64,000 nt of DNA from Protaetiibacter intestinalis (GTDB lineage Bacteria > Actinomycetota > Actinomycetes > Actinomycetales > Microbacteriaceae): positions 1,984,001-2,048,000 of the forward strand of contig NZ_CP032630.1 in NCBI RefSeq assembly GCF_003627075.1. Reading direction: 5' to 3'. The position numbers and the translations under genes are program-made. This document shows, one piece after another, positions 47,949-58,975 of the stretch (its first letter is position 1; every line of letters begins with the position of its first letter). The notes beneath the pieces are model-generated. The model did no database searches. It was not told where the DNA came from and was given only the letters and a program-made list of their open reading frames with translations.

Positions 47949-49574
47949 GTGCGAATCTCTCGCATCGCAGCAGCAGCCGGAGGCATCGCCATCGCCTCGG
48001 CGCTCATCCTCTCCGGATGCGCGTCGGATAACGGCGGCACCGGAGGAGGCTCATCGTCTACGGGCATCGTGAATGTCGCCTGGGGTGAGCCTGAGAACCC
48101 GCTGATCCCCGCCAACACCAACGAGGTCAACGGCGGTCAGGTTCTCAACAACATGTTCGCCGGCCTCGTCTACTACAAGGCGGACGGATCCTGGGACTAC
48201 GACGCCGCGGAGTCGATCGAGTCCGACGACTACATCAACTGGACCATCAAGCTCAAGGCCGACCAGAAGTTCTCCGACGGCACCCCGGTGACCGCCGAGT
48301 CGTTCGTCAAGGCCTGGCAGTGGGCCGCGTCGAACCCCGACCTGCTGAACCAGTGGTGGTTCATCGACGCGATCGCGTTCGACGGCGGCACCTATGACGG
48401 CGGCGAGGACACCCTCTCGCTCGAGGTGGTCGACGACACGACCTTCACCGCGAAGCTCGCCGCCCCGCGCGCCGACTTCCCGGTCGCGCTCGGCTACACC
48501 GTCTTCTTCCCGCTGCCGGACTCGTTCTACGACGACCCGGACGCGTTCGGCAACGCCCCGATCGGCAACGGCCCCTACAAGCTGTCCGAGGACGGCTGGG
48601 TGCACGGCGAGAGCCTGAACCTCGTGCCGAACGAGACCTACACCGGTCCCCGCAAGGCGCAGAACGGCGGCCTCAACTTCGTCGTCTACGCGACGCAGGA
48701 CGCGGCCTACGCCGACCTCCTCTCGGACAACGTCGACATCATCGACACCGTCCCCACGAGCGCCCTCGCGACGTTCAAGGACGAGCTGGGCGACCGTGCC
48801 GTCGAGCAGGCGAGCGCGGTGTTCCAGTCGTTCACGATGAACTACAACCTCGCGCACTTCGGTGACGACGAGGAGGGCAAGCTGCGTCGTGCCGCGATCT
48901 CGCACGCGATCGACCGCGCGGAGATCACCGAGGTGATCTTCCAGGGCACCCGCACCCCCGCCGAGGAGTTCACCTCGCCCGTCATCGCCGGTTTCGACCC
49001 GGATGGCATCGAGGGTTCGGACGTTCTCGAGTACGACCCCGACACGGCGGTCGAGCTCTGGAACCAGGCGAACGCGATCTCGCCGTGGGAGGGCACCTTC
49101 CAGCTCGCCTACAACGCGGACGGCGGACACCAGGAGTGGGTCGACGCGACCGTCAACTCGATCAAGAACACGCTCGGCATCGACGCCGTCGGCCTTCCGT
49201 ACCCGGACTTCAAGGGTCTGCGTACCGAGGTCAACGACCGCACGATCAAGGCCGCGTTCCGCACCGGTTGGCAGTTCGACTTCCCGTCGCAGGCCAACAT
49301 CCTCGGCGCGCTGTACGTGACCGGTTCCGGCTCGAACGACGCGGACTACTCGAACCCCGAGTTCGACGACCTGTTCCGTCAGGGACTGGCCTCGCCGACC
49401 CTCGAGGAGCAGAACAAGCTGTTCAACGAGGCCCAGGGTCTGCTCTTCCAGGACCTGCCGGCCATCCCGCTCTGGTACGGCGCCGTGACCGCCGGCTACT
49501 CGACCCTCGTCGAGGACGTCGAGTACGGCTGGGACAGCTGGCCGATCCTCTACCAGGTCACCAAGGCCGAGTAA
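47949..49574 (+). CDS. Oligopeptide ABC transporter substrate-binding lipoprotein
   Basis: 541 residues. The N-terminus is a lipoprotein signal with ILSGCASDN, the lipidated Cys at residue 24. The rest is a family 5 (OppA/DppA) binding protein: NVAWGEPENPLIPANTNEVN, KFSDGTPVTAESFVKAW, SFTMNYNLAHFGDDE, and the closing LPAIPLWYGAV. It captures peptides outside the membrane and delivers them to the two permeases that follow. A strong ribosome binding site (GGAGGAATC) precedes GTG 47949. A hairpin between this gene and the first permease (49590) is probably there to raise its level above theirs. Confidence 0.95.
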   Translation: MRISRIAAAAGGIAIASALILSGCASDNGGTGGGSSSTGIVNVAWGEPENPLIPANTNEVNGGQVLNNMFAGLVYYKADGSWDYDAAESIESDDYINWTIKLKADQKFSDGTPVTAESFVKAWQWAASNPDLLNQWWFIDAIAFDGGTYDGGEDTLSLEVVDDTTFTAKLAAPRADFPVALGYTVFFPLPDSFYDDPDAFGNAPIGNGPYKLSEDGWVHGESLNLVPNETYTGPRKAQNGGLNFVVYATQDAAYADLLSDNVDIIDTVPTSALATFKDELGDRAVEQASAVFQSFTMNYNLAHFGDDEEGKLRRAAISHAIDRAEITEVIFQGTRTPAEEFTSPVIAGFDPDGIEGSDVLEYDPDTAVELWNQANAISPWEGTFQLAYNADGGHQEWVDATVNSIKNTLGIDAVGLPYPDFKGLRTEVNDRTIKAAFRTGWQFDFPSQANILGALYVTGSGSNDADYSNPEFDDLFRQGLASPTLEEQNKLFNEAQGLLFQDLPAIPLWYGAVTAGYSTLVEDVEYGWDSWPILYQVTKAE

Positions 49575-49589
49575 GCAGCTAGGCACGCA

Positions 49590-49622
49590 CCATGGGGCGG
49601 CGTCACCGGCGCCGCCCCATGG
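49590..49622 (+). terminator. Intercistronic hairpin
   Basis: A perfect 13-bp stem CCATGGGGCGGCG / CGCCGCCCCATGG with loop TCACCGG lies 15 nt after the binding-protein stop and 34 nt before the permease start. It probably stops part of the transcription or protects the upstream message, so the lipoprotein exceeds the membrane subunits. Confidence 0.75.
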
Positions 49623-49656
49623 TCATGTCCCCCGACACCCCGTAAGTTAGTCACAC

Positions 49657-50586
49657 ATGTTCTGGTACATCATCAGGCGCCTGCTGCAGGGCATCCCGGT
49701 CTTCTTCGGCTCGACGTTCATCATCTTCGGGATGGTGTTCCTCACCCCGGGCAACCCGGTGCTGCGGATGTTCGGCGACCGCACCCCGGCCCCCGAGCAG
49801 ATCGCGGCCCTCGAGGCGAAGTTCCACCTCGACCAGCCCTTCCTCACCCGGTACTTCCTGTACCTCGGCGACATCCTGCAGGGCAACCTCGGAACGACCT
49901 ACGCCGGTCAGTCCGTCAACGAGATCCTCGCGCGCACCTTCCCGACGACCCTCCGCCTCGCCCTCCTGGCCGTGCTCATCCAGCTCGTCATCGGCGTGCT
50001 CGCGGGGCTCATCTCGGGGCTCCGCAAGGGCGGCATCTTCGACAACGTCACGCTGCTCGTGACCCTGCTCATCATCTCGATGCCGGTGTTCGTGCTCGCC
50101 TTCGTGGCGCAGTGGATCTTCGGCATCCAGCTCGGCCTGTTCCGACCGACGGTCGGAGCGGGAGCCCCATGGAGCGACCTGATACTCCCGGCGATCGTGC
50201 TCGCGGGTCTCAACATGGCCTACGTCGTGCGCCTGACGCGCGCCTCCGTCATCGAGACCAGCCAGAACGACTTCGTCCGGATGGCGTACGGCAAGGGCCT
50301 CTCGCGCGGTCGCGTCATCCCCGTGCACGTGCTGCGCAACTCGATGATCCCGGTGACCACCAACCTCGCCGCCGACTTCGGCATCCTGATCGTCGGCGCG
50401 ACCGTGACCGAGGGCATCTTCAACGTGCCCGGCGTCGGCAACGAGCTCTTCAAGGCCATCAACCGCGGTGACACGCCGGAGATCGTGTCGATCGTGACGA
50501 TCCTCGTCATCGTCTACGTGCTCGTGAACATCGCCATCGACCTCCTGTACGGCGTGCTCGACCCGAGGATCCGCTATGTCAAGTAA
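49657..50586 (+). CDS. Peptide ABC transporter permease (DppB-like)
   Basis: 309 residues with six membrane helices. The EAA loop is RLTRASVIETSQNDFVRMAY followed by GKGLSRGRVIPVHVLRNS, the site that meets the ATPase. TPGNPVLRMFGDRTP near the first periplasmic loop is typical of DppB/OppB. The stop overlaps the start of the next permease by 11 nt. It pairs with the following protein to form the channel. Confidence 0.94.
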   Translation: MFWYIIRRLLQGIPVFFGSTFIIFGMVFLTPGNPVLRMFGDRTPAPEQIAALEAKFHLDQPFLTRYFLYLGDILQGNLGTTYAGQSVNEILARTFPTTLRLALLAVLIQLVIGVLAGLISGLRKGGIFDNVTLLVTLLIISMPVFVLAFVAQWIFGIQLGLFRPTVGAGAPWSDLILPAIVLAGLNMAYVVRLTRASVIETSQNDFVRMAYGKGLSRGRVIPVHVLRNSMIPVTTNLAADFGILIVGATVTEGIFNVPGVGNELFKAINRGDTPEIVSIVTILVIVYVLVNIAIDLLYGVLDPRIRYVK

Positions 50587-51586
50587 GAACCCCGTCCGTA
50601 CAGCCCCGCACTTCGTCGCCGAGGTCGACGAGGGCGGCCTCGGCGCCGTCGACGCCGTGCGCGTCAGCGACCGCAAGTCGAACCTGTGGCTCGACGCCTG
50701 GCGCGACCTGCGCGGCCGCTGGATGTTCTGGGCGTCCGCCGTCGTCATCCTGTTCATCATCTTCGTGGCGCTCTTCCCGGGTGCGTTCACCCAGGTGCCC
50801 CCGAACGACAACTGCATCCTCAGCGTGAAGACGCAGGATCAGGCGGATGCGCTCGGAGTCCCGATCGGCACGCGCATCTCGGACCACGGGCCGCTGGCCG
50901 GCCACCCGCTCGGCTTCACGAAGCAGGGCTGCGACGTGTTCTCGCGCATCGTGCACGGCACGAGCACCTCGCTCTCGGTCGGCATCATCGTGACCGTGCT
51001 CGTCGCCATCATGGGCATCGTGCTCGGCGCCTTCGCCGGTTACTTCGGCGGCTGGCTCGACTCGTTCCTCATGCGCATCGGCGACATCTTCTTCGCGATC
51101 CCGTACATCCTCGCGGCGGTCGTGATCATGTCGATGTTCGTGCACGAGCGGAACATCTGGATCATCTCGCTCGCGATCGGATTCTTCGCGTGGCCATCCA
51201 CGGCCCGCATCCTGAGATCCGAGGTGCTGCGGGTGAAACAGCTCGACTACGTGATGGCGTCCGAGGCGATCGGGCTCTCCAAGTTCCGCACGATGTTCAC
51301 TCACGTGCTGCCGAACTCGATCGCGCCCGTCATCATCATCTCGACGGTCGGCCTCGCCGGCGCGATCACCGCGGAGGCGACCCTGTCGTTCCTCGGCGTC
51401 GGTCTGCCGAACAACATCTACATGTCCTGGGGTAACGACATCTCGGCCGCGCAGACCAGCCTGCGCACCGCGCCGCAGACGCTCATCTACCCGTCGATCG
51501 CGCTCTCGGTCACCGTGCTGGGCTTCATCATGCTCGGCGAGACCGTGCGCGACGCGCTCGACCCGAAGGCGAGGGCCACCCGATGA
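50576..51586 (+). CDS. Peptide ABC transporter permease (DppC-like)
   Basis: 336 residues. A cytoplasmic N-terminus of about 45 residues is followed by six helices. The EAA loop is LRVKQLDYVMASEAIGLSKF, then FTHVLPNSIAPVI, a match for DppC/OppC. A long periplasmic loop between helix 1 and 2 has PPNDNCILSVKTQDQADALG with two Cys, one near each end. The start (ATG 50576) overlaps the upstream permease; the stop overlaps the ATPase start (ATGA). Confidence 0.94.
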   Translation: MSSKNPVRTAPHFVAEVDEGGLGAVDAVRVSDRKSNLWLDAWRDLRGRWMFWASAVVILFIIFVALFPGAFTQVPPNDNCILSVKTQDQADALGVPIGTRISDHGPLAGHPLGFTKQGCDVFSRIVHGTSTSLSVGIIVTVLVAIMGIVLGAFAGYFGGWLDSFLMRIGDIFFAIPYILAAVVIMSMFVHERNIWIISLAIGFFAWPSTARILRSEVLRVKQLDYVMASEAIGLSKFRTMFTHVLPNSIAPVIIISTVGLAGAITAEATLSFLGVGLPNNIYMSWGNDISAAQTSLRTAPQTLIYPSIALSVTVLGFIMLGETVRDALDPKARATR

Positions 51587-53304
51587 GCGCCGCAGAACCG
51601 CTGCTGCGGATCGAAGACCTGAAGGTCTCCTTCAAGACCTCCGACGGCTTCGTGCCGGCGGTGCGCGGGGTGAGCTTCGACGTCTACCCGGGCGAGACCA
51701 TCGCGATCGTGGGCGAGTCGGGATCCGGCAAGTCGACCACCGCGCACGCCATCATCAACCTGCTGCCCGGCAGCGGCAAGGTGGTGGGCGGCAGGGTGCT
51801 CTTCGAGGGCCGCGACCTCGCGCAGCTCGGACGCCGTGAGATGGAGGCCGTGCGCGGCAAGGAGATCGGCCTCGTCCCGCAGGACCCGATGAACAGCCTC
51901 AACCCGGTGCACCGCATCGGGTTCCAGGTGGAGGAGACGATCCGCGCCAACGGACTCGCGAGCTCCAAGCGGGAGGTGCGCAAGCGCGCCATCGAGGTGC
52001 TCAAGGAGGCGGGGCTCGCCGACGCCGATCAGCGGCTGCGGCAGTTCCCGCACGAGTTCTCCGGCGGCATGCGCCAGCGCGTGCTCATCGGAATCGGGCT
52101 CTCGTCGCATCCGAAGCTGCTGATCGCCGACGAGCCGACGAGCGCGCTCGACGTGACGGTGCAGAAGAAGATCCTCGACCACCTCGAGTCGCTCACGACC
52201 GAGCGCAACACCGCGCTCATCTTCATCACCCACGACCTGGGTCTCGCCGCCGAGCGCGCCGAGCACCTCGTGGTGATGCACCGTGGGCTCATCGTGGAGT
52301 CGGGCCCGGCCGTCGAGATCCTGCAGAATCCGCGCCACCCCTACACCCAGCGTCTCGTGGCCGCGGCTCCGAGCCTCGCCTCCAAGCGCATCCAGGCCGC
52401 CGTCGACACGGGCGCCTCGCTCGACTCGGCGGAGGTGGAGGGGGCTCCGGCCTCGCTGGATCTGGCGACGGTGGCCGAGCGCAGCGGGGCGTCGGTGCCC
52501 TCGGATGCGCCCCCCGTGATCGAGTTCCGCGACGTCACGAAGGTGTTCAAGATCCGCACGGGCGGGCCGCGCTCGGTCGCGTTCACCGCGGTCGACCAGG
52601 TGTCGTTCCAGGTGCCGAAGGGCTCCACCATGGCGCTCGTCGGCGAGTCGGGCTCGGGCAAGTCGACCGCGGCGAAGCTCCTGCTGCGCCTGGAGGACAA
52701 GACCTCGGGCACGATCCTCGTGAACGGCACCGACGTCGACACGCTCGATCGCCCCCAGCTGCTGGCGCTGCGCGGCAAGATGCAGCCGGTGTTCCAGGAT
52801 CCGTACGGTTCGCTCGACCCGCTGCACAACATCGGCAACACGATCGCCGAGCCGCTGCGGGTGCACAAGGTGGGCGACGCGGCATCCCGCAAGGCGCGCG
52901 TGCTCGAGGTGCTCGACCAGGTGGCGCTGCCCACCACGGTGCTCACCCGATACCCGAACGAGCTCTCGGGCGGCCAGCGGCAGCGTGTCGCGATCGCCCG
53001 TGCCCTCGCGCTCAAGCCCGAGATCGTGGTGCTCGACGAGGCTGTCTCGGCGCTCGACGTGCTCGTGCAGGCGCAGGTGCTCAACCTGCTCGCCGAGCTG
53101 CAGTCGGAGCTGGGGCTCACCTACCTGTTCATCACCCACGACCTCGCGGTCGTGCGCGTGATCGCGGACTACGTGAGCGTCATGGAGCGCGGTCGCATCG
53201 TCGAGCAGGCGAGCGTCGACGAGGTGTTCGGCAACCCGCAGCAGCAGTACACGCGCGACCTGCTCGCGGCCATCCCGGGCGCGGACATCCCGCTCGCGGG
53301 CTGA
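51583..53304 (+). CDS. Dual ATPase of the peptide ABC transporter (DppD-DppF fusion)
   Basis: 573 residues, one chain with two nucleotide-binding domains. NBD1 (about 5-270): Walker A GESGSGKST, signature FSGGMRQR, Walker B LLIADEPTSALD. NBD2 (about 310-565): Walker A GESGSGKST, signature LSGGQRQR, Walker B IVVLDEAVSALD. In each, an oligopeptide-type tail RHPYT / QQYT follows. In E. coli these are separate DppD and DppF; fusion is common in actinobacteria. ATG overlaps the upstream permease, and the order binding protein-permease-permease-ATPase makes a full importer. Confidence 0.95.
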   Translation: MSAAEPLLRIEDLKVSFKTSDGFVPAVRGVSFDVYPGETIAIVGESGSGKSTTAHAIINLLPGSGKVVGGRVLFEGRDLAQLGRREMEAVRGKEIGLVPQDPMNSLNPVHRIGFQVEETIRANGLASSKREVRKRAIEVLKEAGLADADQRLRQFPHEFSGGMRQRVLIGIGLSSHPKLLIADEPTSALDVTVQKKILDHLESLTTERNTALIFITHDLGLAAERAEHLVVMHRGLIVESGPAVEILQNPRHPYTQRLVAAAPSLASKRIQAAVDTGASLDSAEVEGAPASLDLATVAERSGASVPSDAPPVIEFRDVTKVFKIRTGGPRSVAFTAVDQVSFQVPKGSTMALVGESGSGKSTAAKLLLRLEDKTSGTILVNGTDVDTLDRPQLLALRGKMQPVFQDPYGSLDPLHNIGNTIAEPLRVHKVGDAASRKARVLEVLDQVALPTTVLTRYPNELSGGQRQRVAIARALALKPEIVVLDEAVSALDVLVQAQVLNLLAELQSELGLTYLFITHDLAVVRVIADYVSVMERGRIVEQASVDEVFGNPQQQYTRDLLAAIPGADIPLAG

Positions 53305-53341
53305 GCCGTCCGGGGCGGGCGTGTCGCGAGACCCGCTCGCC

Positions 53342-53347
53342 TAGGGT
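53342..53347 (+). promoter_or_regulatory. -10 box of the second binding-protein gene
   Basis: TAGGGT lies 7 nt before the GTG at 53355, the leaderless pattern. It suggests that this gene has its own promoter in addition to read-through from the upstream transporter operon. Confidence 0.5.
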
Positions 53348-53354
53348 GGATGCG

Positions 53355-55208
53355 GTGAAGCACTCGAGGATCGCGGTGATGGCGGCCGTCGCCGTCGTCG
53401 CCGCGATCCCGCTCGCGGGTTGCACCGAGTCCGACCGGGTCGTGCACGGCTCGAGCGTCACGGTGGCGGTGAGCGGCACGCTCACCTCGCTCAACGCGAA
53501 CAGCTCCTACGGGCGCGCATCCGCGCTCGACGCCGACGTCGCCTACCTCACGGGCAGCTCCTTCGCCTACGTCGACGGCTCGTATCAGCTCATCGAGGAC
53601 ACGAGCTTCGGCACCGCCGAGATCACGGCGGAGGACCCGCTCACGGTGCGCTACACGATCGCCGACGGCGTGAACTGGTCCGATGGGGTGCCGGTCACCC
53701 CCGCGGACCTGCTGCTCGCGTGGGCGGCGAACTCGGGGGCGCTCGACTCACCGGATGTCGACGTCGAGCAGTACGTCGATCCGGAGACGGGCCGGCTCGG
53801 CGAGCTGCCGGAGGGCACCGTGTACTTCGACGGGGCCGTCGGCCGGGGCCTCGAGCTCGCCACCCAGACGCCGCAGCTCGGCGACGACGGCCGCAGCCTG
53901 TTCGTGCACTACGACACCTTCACCCCGGGCTGGCGCACGGCGCTCGCGCCGGGGCTGCCGGCGCACATCGTCGCCTCGCGCGCCCTCGGGATGCCGCTGC
54001 GGGCCGACGACGCCGCCGAGACGGCCGACCCCGACGGCACCCTCGCGGGCACCGCGGTCGCGGCGCTGAGCACGGCGATCACGGACGCCGACGCCGACGC
54101 GCTCACCCCGATCGCCGACGTCTGGAACAGCGGCTTCGACCTCACCGGCACCGCCCCCGACCCCGAGCTGCTCGTGGCGAGCGGCCCCTACCGGGTGTCG
54201 GAGGTCGGCGACGGCCGCGTCACGCTCACCGTGAACCCCGCCTACCGCGGCTCGCGCGCCCCGACGATCGAGACGATCGTGCTCGAGACCGTCGAGGACC
54301 CGGCCGAGCTCGTGCGCCGGGTGCGCGACGGCGAGGTCGACATCGCCACCCCCGCGCCCGACGCGCAGCTCGCGGCCGAGCTCTCCGGCATCCCGGGGGT
54401 GAGCGTCGCGGCCGGCTCCGAGAGCACCTTCGAGCACCTCGACCTGCAGTTCGCCGACTCGAAGTCGGGGCTGTTCTCCGACGTCCGCGTGCGCGAGGCC
54501 TTCCTGCACGTCGTGCCGCGGCAGCAGATCCTCGAGGAGCTCGTCACGCCCGTGCAGGCGGATGCGAGCCTGCTCGACTCCTTCGTGCTGCGTCCGGGCG
54601 CCCCCGGCTACGAGGACGCGGTGGCCGACAACGGCTCCGACGCATACCGCACCACCGACGTCGACGCCGCGCGCGAGCTGCTCGCCGAGGCGGGGGTCCC
54701 GTCCCCCGAGGTGTGCATCCTGTTCGACCCGGCCGACGCCCGACGCGTCGCGACCTTCGAGCTCATCCAGGCCTCGGCCTCCCGCGCCGGCTTCCGCGTC
54801 ACCGACTGCTCCCGCGGCGACTGGAGCTCGCTGCTCGGCGTCGCAGGCGCCTACGACGCGGCGCTCTTCGCCTGGGACACCACGCGTCTCGGTCCGGGCG
54901 CCGTCGCGGCCGTCTTCCGCAGCGACTCCACGATCGCGAACCTCAACCACTTCGCCGACCCCGAGGCGGACGCCCTCGTCGACACCGTCACCGGCACCGA
55001 CGACCAGGATGCGCAGGTGGCCGCGCTCACCGAGCTCGACGGCATCCTGTGGAAGGCGGCCTACGGCGTGCCGCTCTACGCGCATCCGACGCTGACCGTC
55101 GTCTCGGATCGCGTGGAAGGGGTCACGCGCTCGCCGCTCGCGCGCGGGGTGCTGTGGGATGCGTGGGCCTGGACCCCCGCGACGGCGACCGAACCCCCGG
55201 AGGGCTGA
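53355..55208 (+). CDS. Second family 5 peptide-binding lipoprotein
   Basis: 617 residues. The signal has IPLAGCTES with the lipidated Cys at about residue 23. The mature part is another OppA/DppA-like protein: VNWSDGVPVTPADLLLAW, LVASGPYRVSEVGDGRVTL, DVRVREAFLHVVPRQQIL and the end LWKAAYGVPLYAHPTLTV. It is 76 residues longer than the first, partly from an insertion around residues 140-190 that is rich in Asp and Gly. It has no permease of its own, so it may share the transporter just upstream and widen its substrate range. GTG 53355 is chosen over 53346 because of the -10 box. Confidence 0.9.
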   Translation: MKHSRIAVMAAVAVVAAIPLAGCTESDRVVHGSSVTVAVSGTLTSLNANSSYGRASALDADVAYLTGSSFAYVDGSYQLIEDTSFGTAEITAEDPLTVRYTIADGVNWSDGVPVTPADLLLAWAANSGALDSPDVDVEQYVDPETGRLGELPEGTVYFDGAVGRGLELATQTPQLGDDGRSLFVHYDTFTPGWRTALAPGLPAHIVASRALGMPLRADDAAETADPDGTLAGTAVAALSTAITDADADALTPIADVWNSGFDLTGTAPDPELLVASGPYRVSEVGDGRVTLTVNPAYRGSRAPTIETIVLETVEDPAELVRRVRDGEVDIATPAPDAQLAAELSGIPGVSVAAGSESTFEHLDLQFADSKSGLFSDVRVREAFLHVVPRQQILEELVTPVQADASLLDSFVLRPGAPGYEDAVADNGSDAYRTTDVDAARELLAEAGVPSPEVCILFDPADARRVATFELIQASASRAGFRVTDCSRGDWSSLLGVAGAYDAALFAWDTTRLGPGAVAAVFRSDSTIANLNHFADPEADALVDTVTGTDDQDAQVAALTELDGILWKAAYGVPLYAHPTLTVVSDRVEGVTRSPLARGVLWDAWAWTPATATEPPEG

Positions 55209-55218
55209 GTTCCGCTCG

Positions 55219-56319
55219 TCAGAACAGCGCGCCGCCGAGAAGGGCGAGGGTCGGGGCGGCGATGAGCCAGACGACGCCGACGATCGCGATGCGGGTCGTC
55301 GGCGCGATGCGCGTCCGCACCCGGCGGCCCGGCTCCGCCACGAGGTTCGCCGCACGATCGCCGACGCGCTCGTCCCGGTAGTTGCCAGCCTGCTTCGCGA
55401 GTTCCGCACCGGTGCGCTCGACGATCAGGAACGCGCGACGGATGTCCTCCTCGAAGACGGCGCCCGGCTGGGCGGACGGGGGAAACCAGAAGAACACCCA
55501 GTCGTCGATGACCTCCGCGCCCCACTGCGCCGCGGCGGCGTCGTCGATCATCGCGGCCATGACATCCGGTGTGAACAGGTAGAGGGCGTCGCGCTCGTAG
55601 CCGGGCGGGCACAGCAGCACGAAGGCGCGATCGAACTCGAGGCCCATCGAGTAGGCGGTGCGGAGATCGAGGTTCGAGCCGGAGAGCTCGTCGTGCCGGA
55701 GGAGGGCGATGTTCGGGAGCCGCCGCCCGAGCGGTACCGCCACGAAGAGGCCGTCGTCCCGTGTCACGGGTCTCGGACCATCCCGGTCGAGATCGTGGTC
55801 GGCCGACTTCGGGGCGAGAAACGACCGGTTGCCGAGTACGAAAGGAGGCCAGCTGGATCCGGGTGCCGGCTCGAGCCGCATCGAGATCCGCTGCTCCGCC
55901 TGCTCGAACCCGGCGGGTGCCGGAAGTTCGGCGCCCGTGCTGGTCCGGCCGAACACCATGTCGTTGGCGGCGGCGAACTCGGGCAGCTCCGGACCGACCG
56001 GTATCAGCAGTCGGCCATGGCGACGGTTCCACGCCCGGAAGGCGAGCACCACCGCGACCAGCACCGCGATCGACAGCGCCGCCACCGCGACCCCGTACAC
56101 CGTGCGAGCCGGGCTCGCCAGGAGGACGCCCGAGAAGAACGGGAGCAGCAGCAGGGTCGAGCCGGATCCGAGGGCGAGCGCGACGAGCACGGTCTCCACC
56201 CACGGGGGCATACGTCGCGTGAGGCGTCGCACCGGCTTCGCCCAGGCGGGCGGATGCTGCAGCGGGGTGAAGTCGAGGTCCGCGAAGGCGCGGAGGCGGT
56301 CGTCGGAGCGCTCTGTCAC
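55219..56319 (-). CDS. Membrane protein of unknown function
   Basis: 366 residues. Two membrane helices (about 45-68 and 72-97) are followed by a cytoplasmic or external domain of about 240 residues with DLDFTPLQHPPAWAKPV at the start of the protein, LLRHDELSGSNLDLRTAY and DDWVFFWFPPSAQPG, and a final helix (about 345-365). The family is unrecognised. GTG 56319 has no clear ribosome binding site. It is divergent from typA and converges with the second binding-protein gene, 10 bp apart. Confidence 0.8.
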   Translation of the reverse strand: MTERSDDRLRAFADLDFTPLQHPPAWAKPVRRLTRRMPPWVETVLVALALGSGSTLLLLPFFSGVLLASPARTVYGVAVAALSIAVLVAVVLAFRAWNRRHGRLLIPVGPELPEFAAANDMVFGRTSTGAELPAPAGFEQAEQRISMRLEPAPGSSWPPFVLGNRSFLAPKSADHDLDRDGPRPVTRDDGLFVAVPLGRRLPNIALLRHDELSGSNLDLRTAYSMGLEFDRAFVLLCPPGYERDALYLFTPDVMAAMIDDAAAAQWGAEVIDDWVFFWFPPSAQPGAVFEEDIRRAFLIVERTGAELAKQAGNYRDERVGDRAANLVAEPGRRVRTRIAPTTRIAIVGVVWLIAAPTLALLGGALF

Positions 56320-56414
56320 GGCGCCACTGTACCGAGGCGGGTAGGATGGTGAGGTTGCGGCCCGTCGTCGACGCCGCTCTCCGACTTCCCTCTCATCCAC
56401 TCCGAGGTTCCCGC

Positions 56415-58328
<1,914 letters not shown>

Positions 58329-58393
58329 CCACGTCAACCTCCGAGGGGGTGCGGCGCGTCGTGAGAGTGTCCGCATCCCTCCCGGAGGTCACC

Positions 58394-58822
58394 GTGTACC
58401 GCACCACCACCACCCGCATCCGCCTGGCCGCCGCCCTGGCGGCGCTCGCCCTCACGGCGGGCGGCCTCGCCGGCTGCTCGCTCATCCCGAACCCCGTGAA
58501 GGACATCGTCGAGAACGGCGGCGGCGACAGCGGCAACGACAACCCGCTCGGCTCGCTGCCCGCCGACTGGCCGAGCGAGGTGCCCGTCGTCGACGGCACG
58601 ATCCTCGTCGGCCTCAAGACCACCGACACCGCCTGGGGTGCGACGATCCTCGTCGCCGACGAGGCGGCCGCGAAGCAGTCCACCACCCTGCTCGAATCGG
58701 CCGGGTTCACCCCGCTGTTCGAGGGCTCGACGTCCTACGAGAACGACCGCTACACGGTCGTCGTCCAGTGGGGCGACACCGACGACGGCTACACCATCGC
58801 GTACGTCGTCGTGCAGAAATAG
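58394..58822 (+). CDS. Small lipoprotein
   Basis: 142 residues. The signal peptide ends in GGLAGCSLIPN with the lipidated Cys at about residue 28. The mature part begins with a Gly/Asn-rich linker (NGGGDSGNDNP) and then a compact alpha/beta domain: LPADWPSEVPVVDGTIL, then WGATILVADEAAAKQSTTLL, ending YTIAYVVVQK. It resembles small actinobacterial lipoproteins with a DUF-type domain, but I cannot name one. GTG 58394 has GGAGGTCACC. It ends just where the DyP gene remnant begins. Confidence 0.82.
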   Translation: MYRTTTTRIRLAAALAALALTAGGLAGCSLIPNPVKDIVENGGGDSGNDNPLGSLPADWPSEVPVVDGTILVGLKTTDTAWGATILVADEAAAKQSTTLLESAGFTPLFEGSTSYENDRYTVVVQWGDTDDGYTIAYVVVQK

Positions 58823-58823
58823 G

Positions 58824-58940
58824 CCAGAGGTGCTCGGTGACAGCATCCGGCTCCTCGGTCGTGAGGTTGAAGGCGCCACGGCTGAGGTTGCAGGTAGAGT
58901 GCACGGCGACCCGCGGGTCGTCCGCGAAGGACGTGCGAGA
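58824..58940 (-). pseudogene. Remnant of a DyP-type peroxidase gene with internal deletion
   Basis: Read on the minus strand, this segment codes for FADDPRVAVHSTCNLSRGAF then NLTTEEPDAVTEHLW. The intact DyP gene at 62907-64000 has ADDPQVAVHAIRNLSRIAF and, 36 residues later, GTANIKAEEPDAVAEHVW. The remnant joins these two parts in frame, having lost about 108 nt that include the haem-binding GFKDG motif. Nucleotide similarity runs from CCAGAGGTGCTCGG (58824) to about 58940, then ends. Both ends of the gene are missing, so it cannot make an enzyme. Its orientation equals that of the intact gene 4 kb away. Confidence 0.82.
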
Positions 58941-58975
58941 GTGCGTTGGCGGGCCTACCCGTTCGGACCGAAGCC

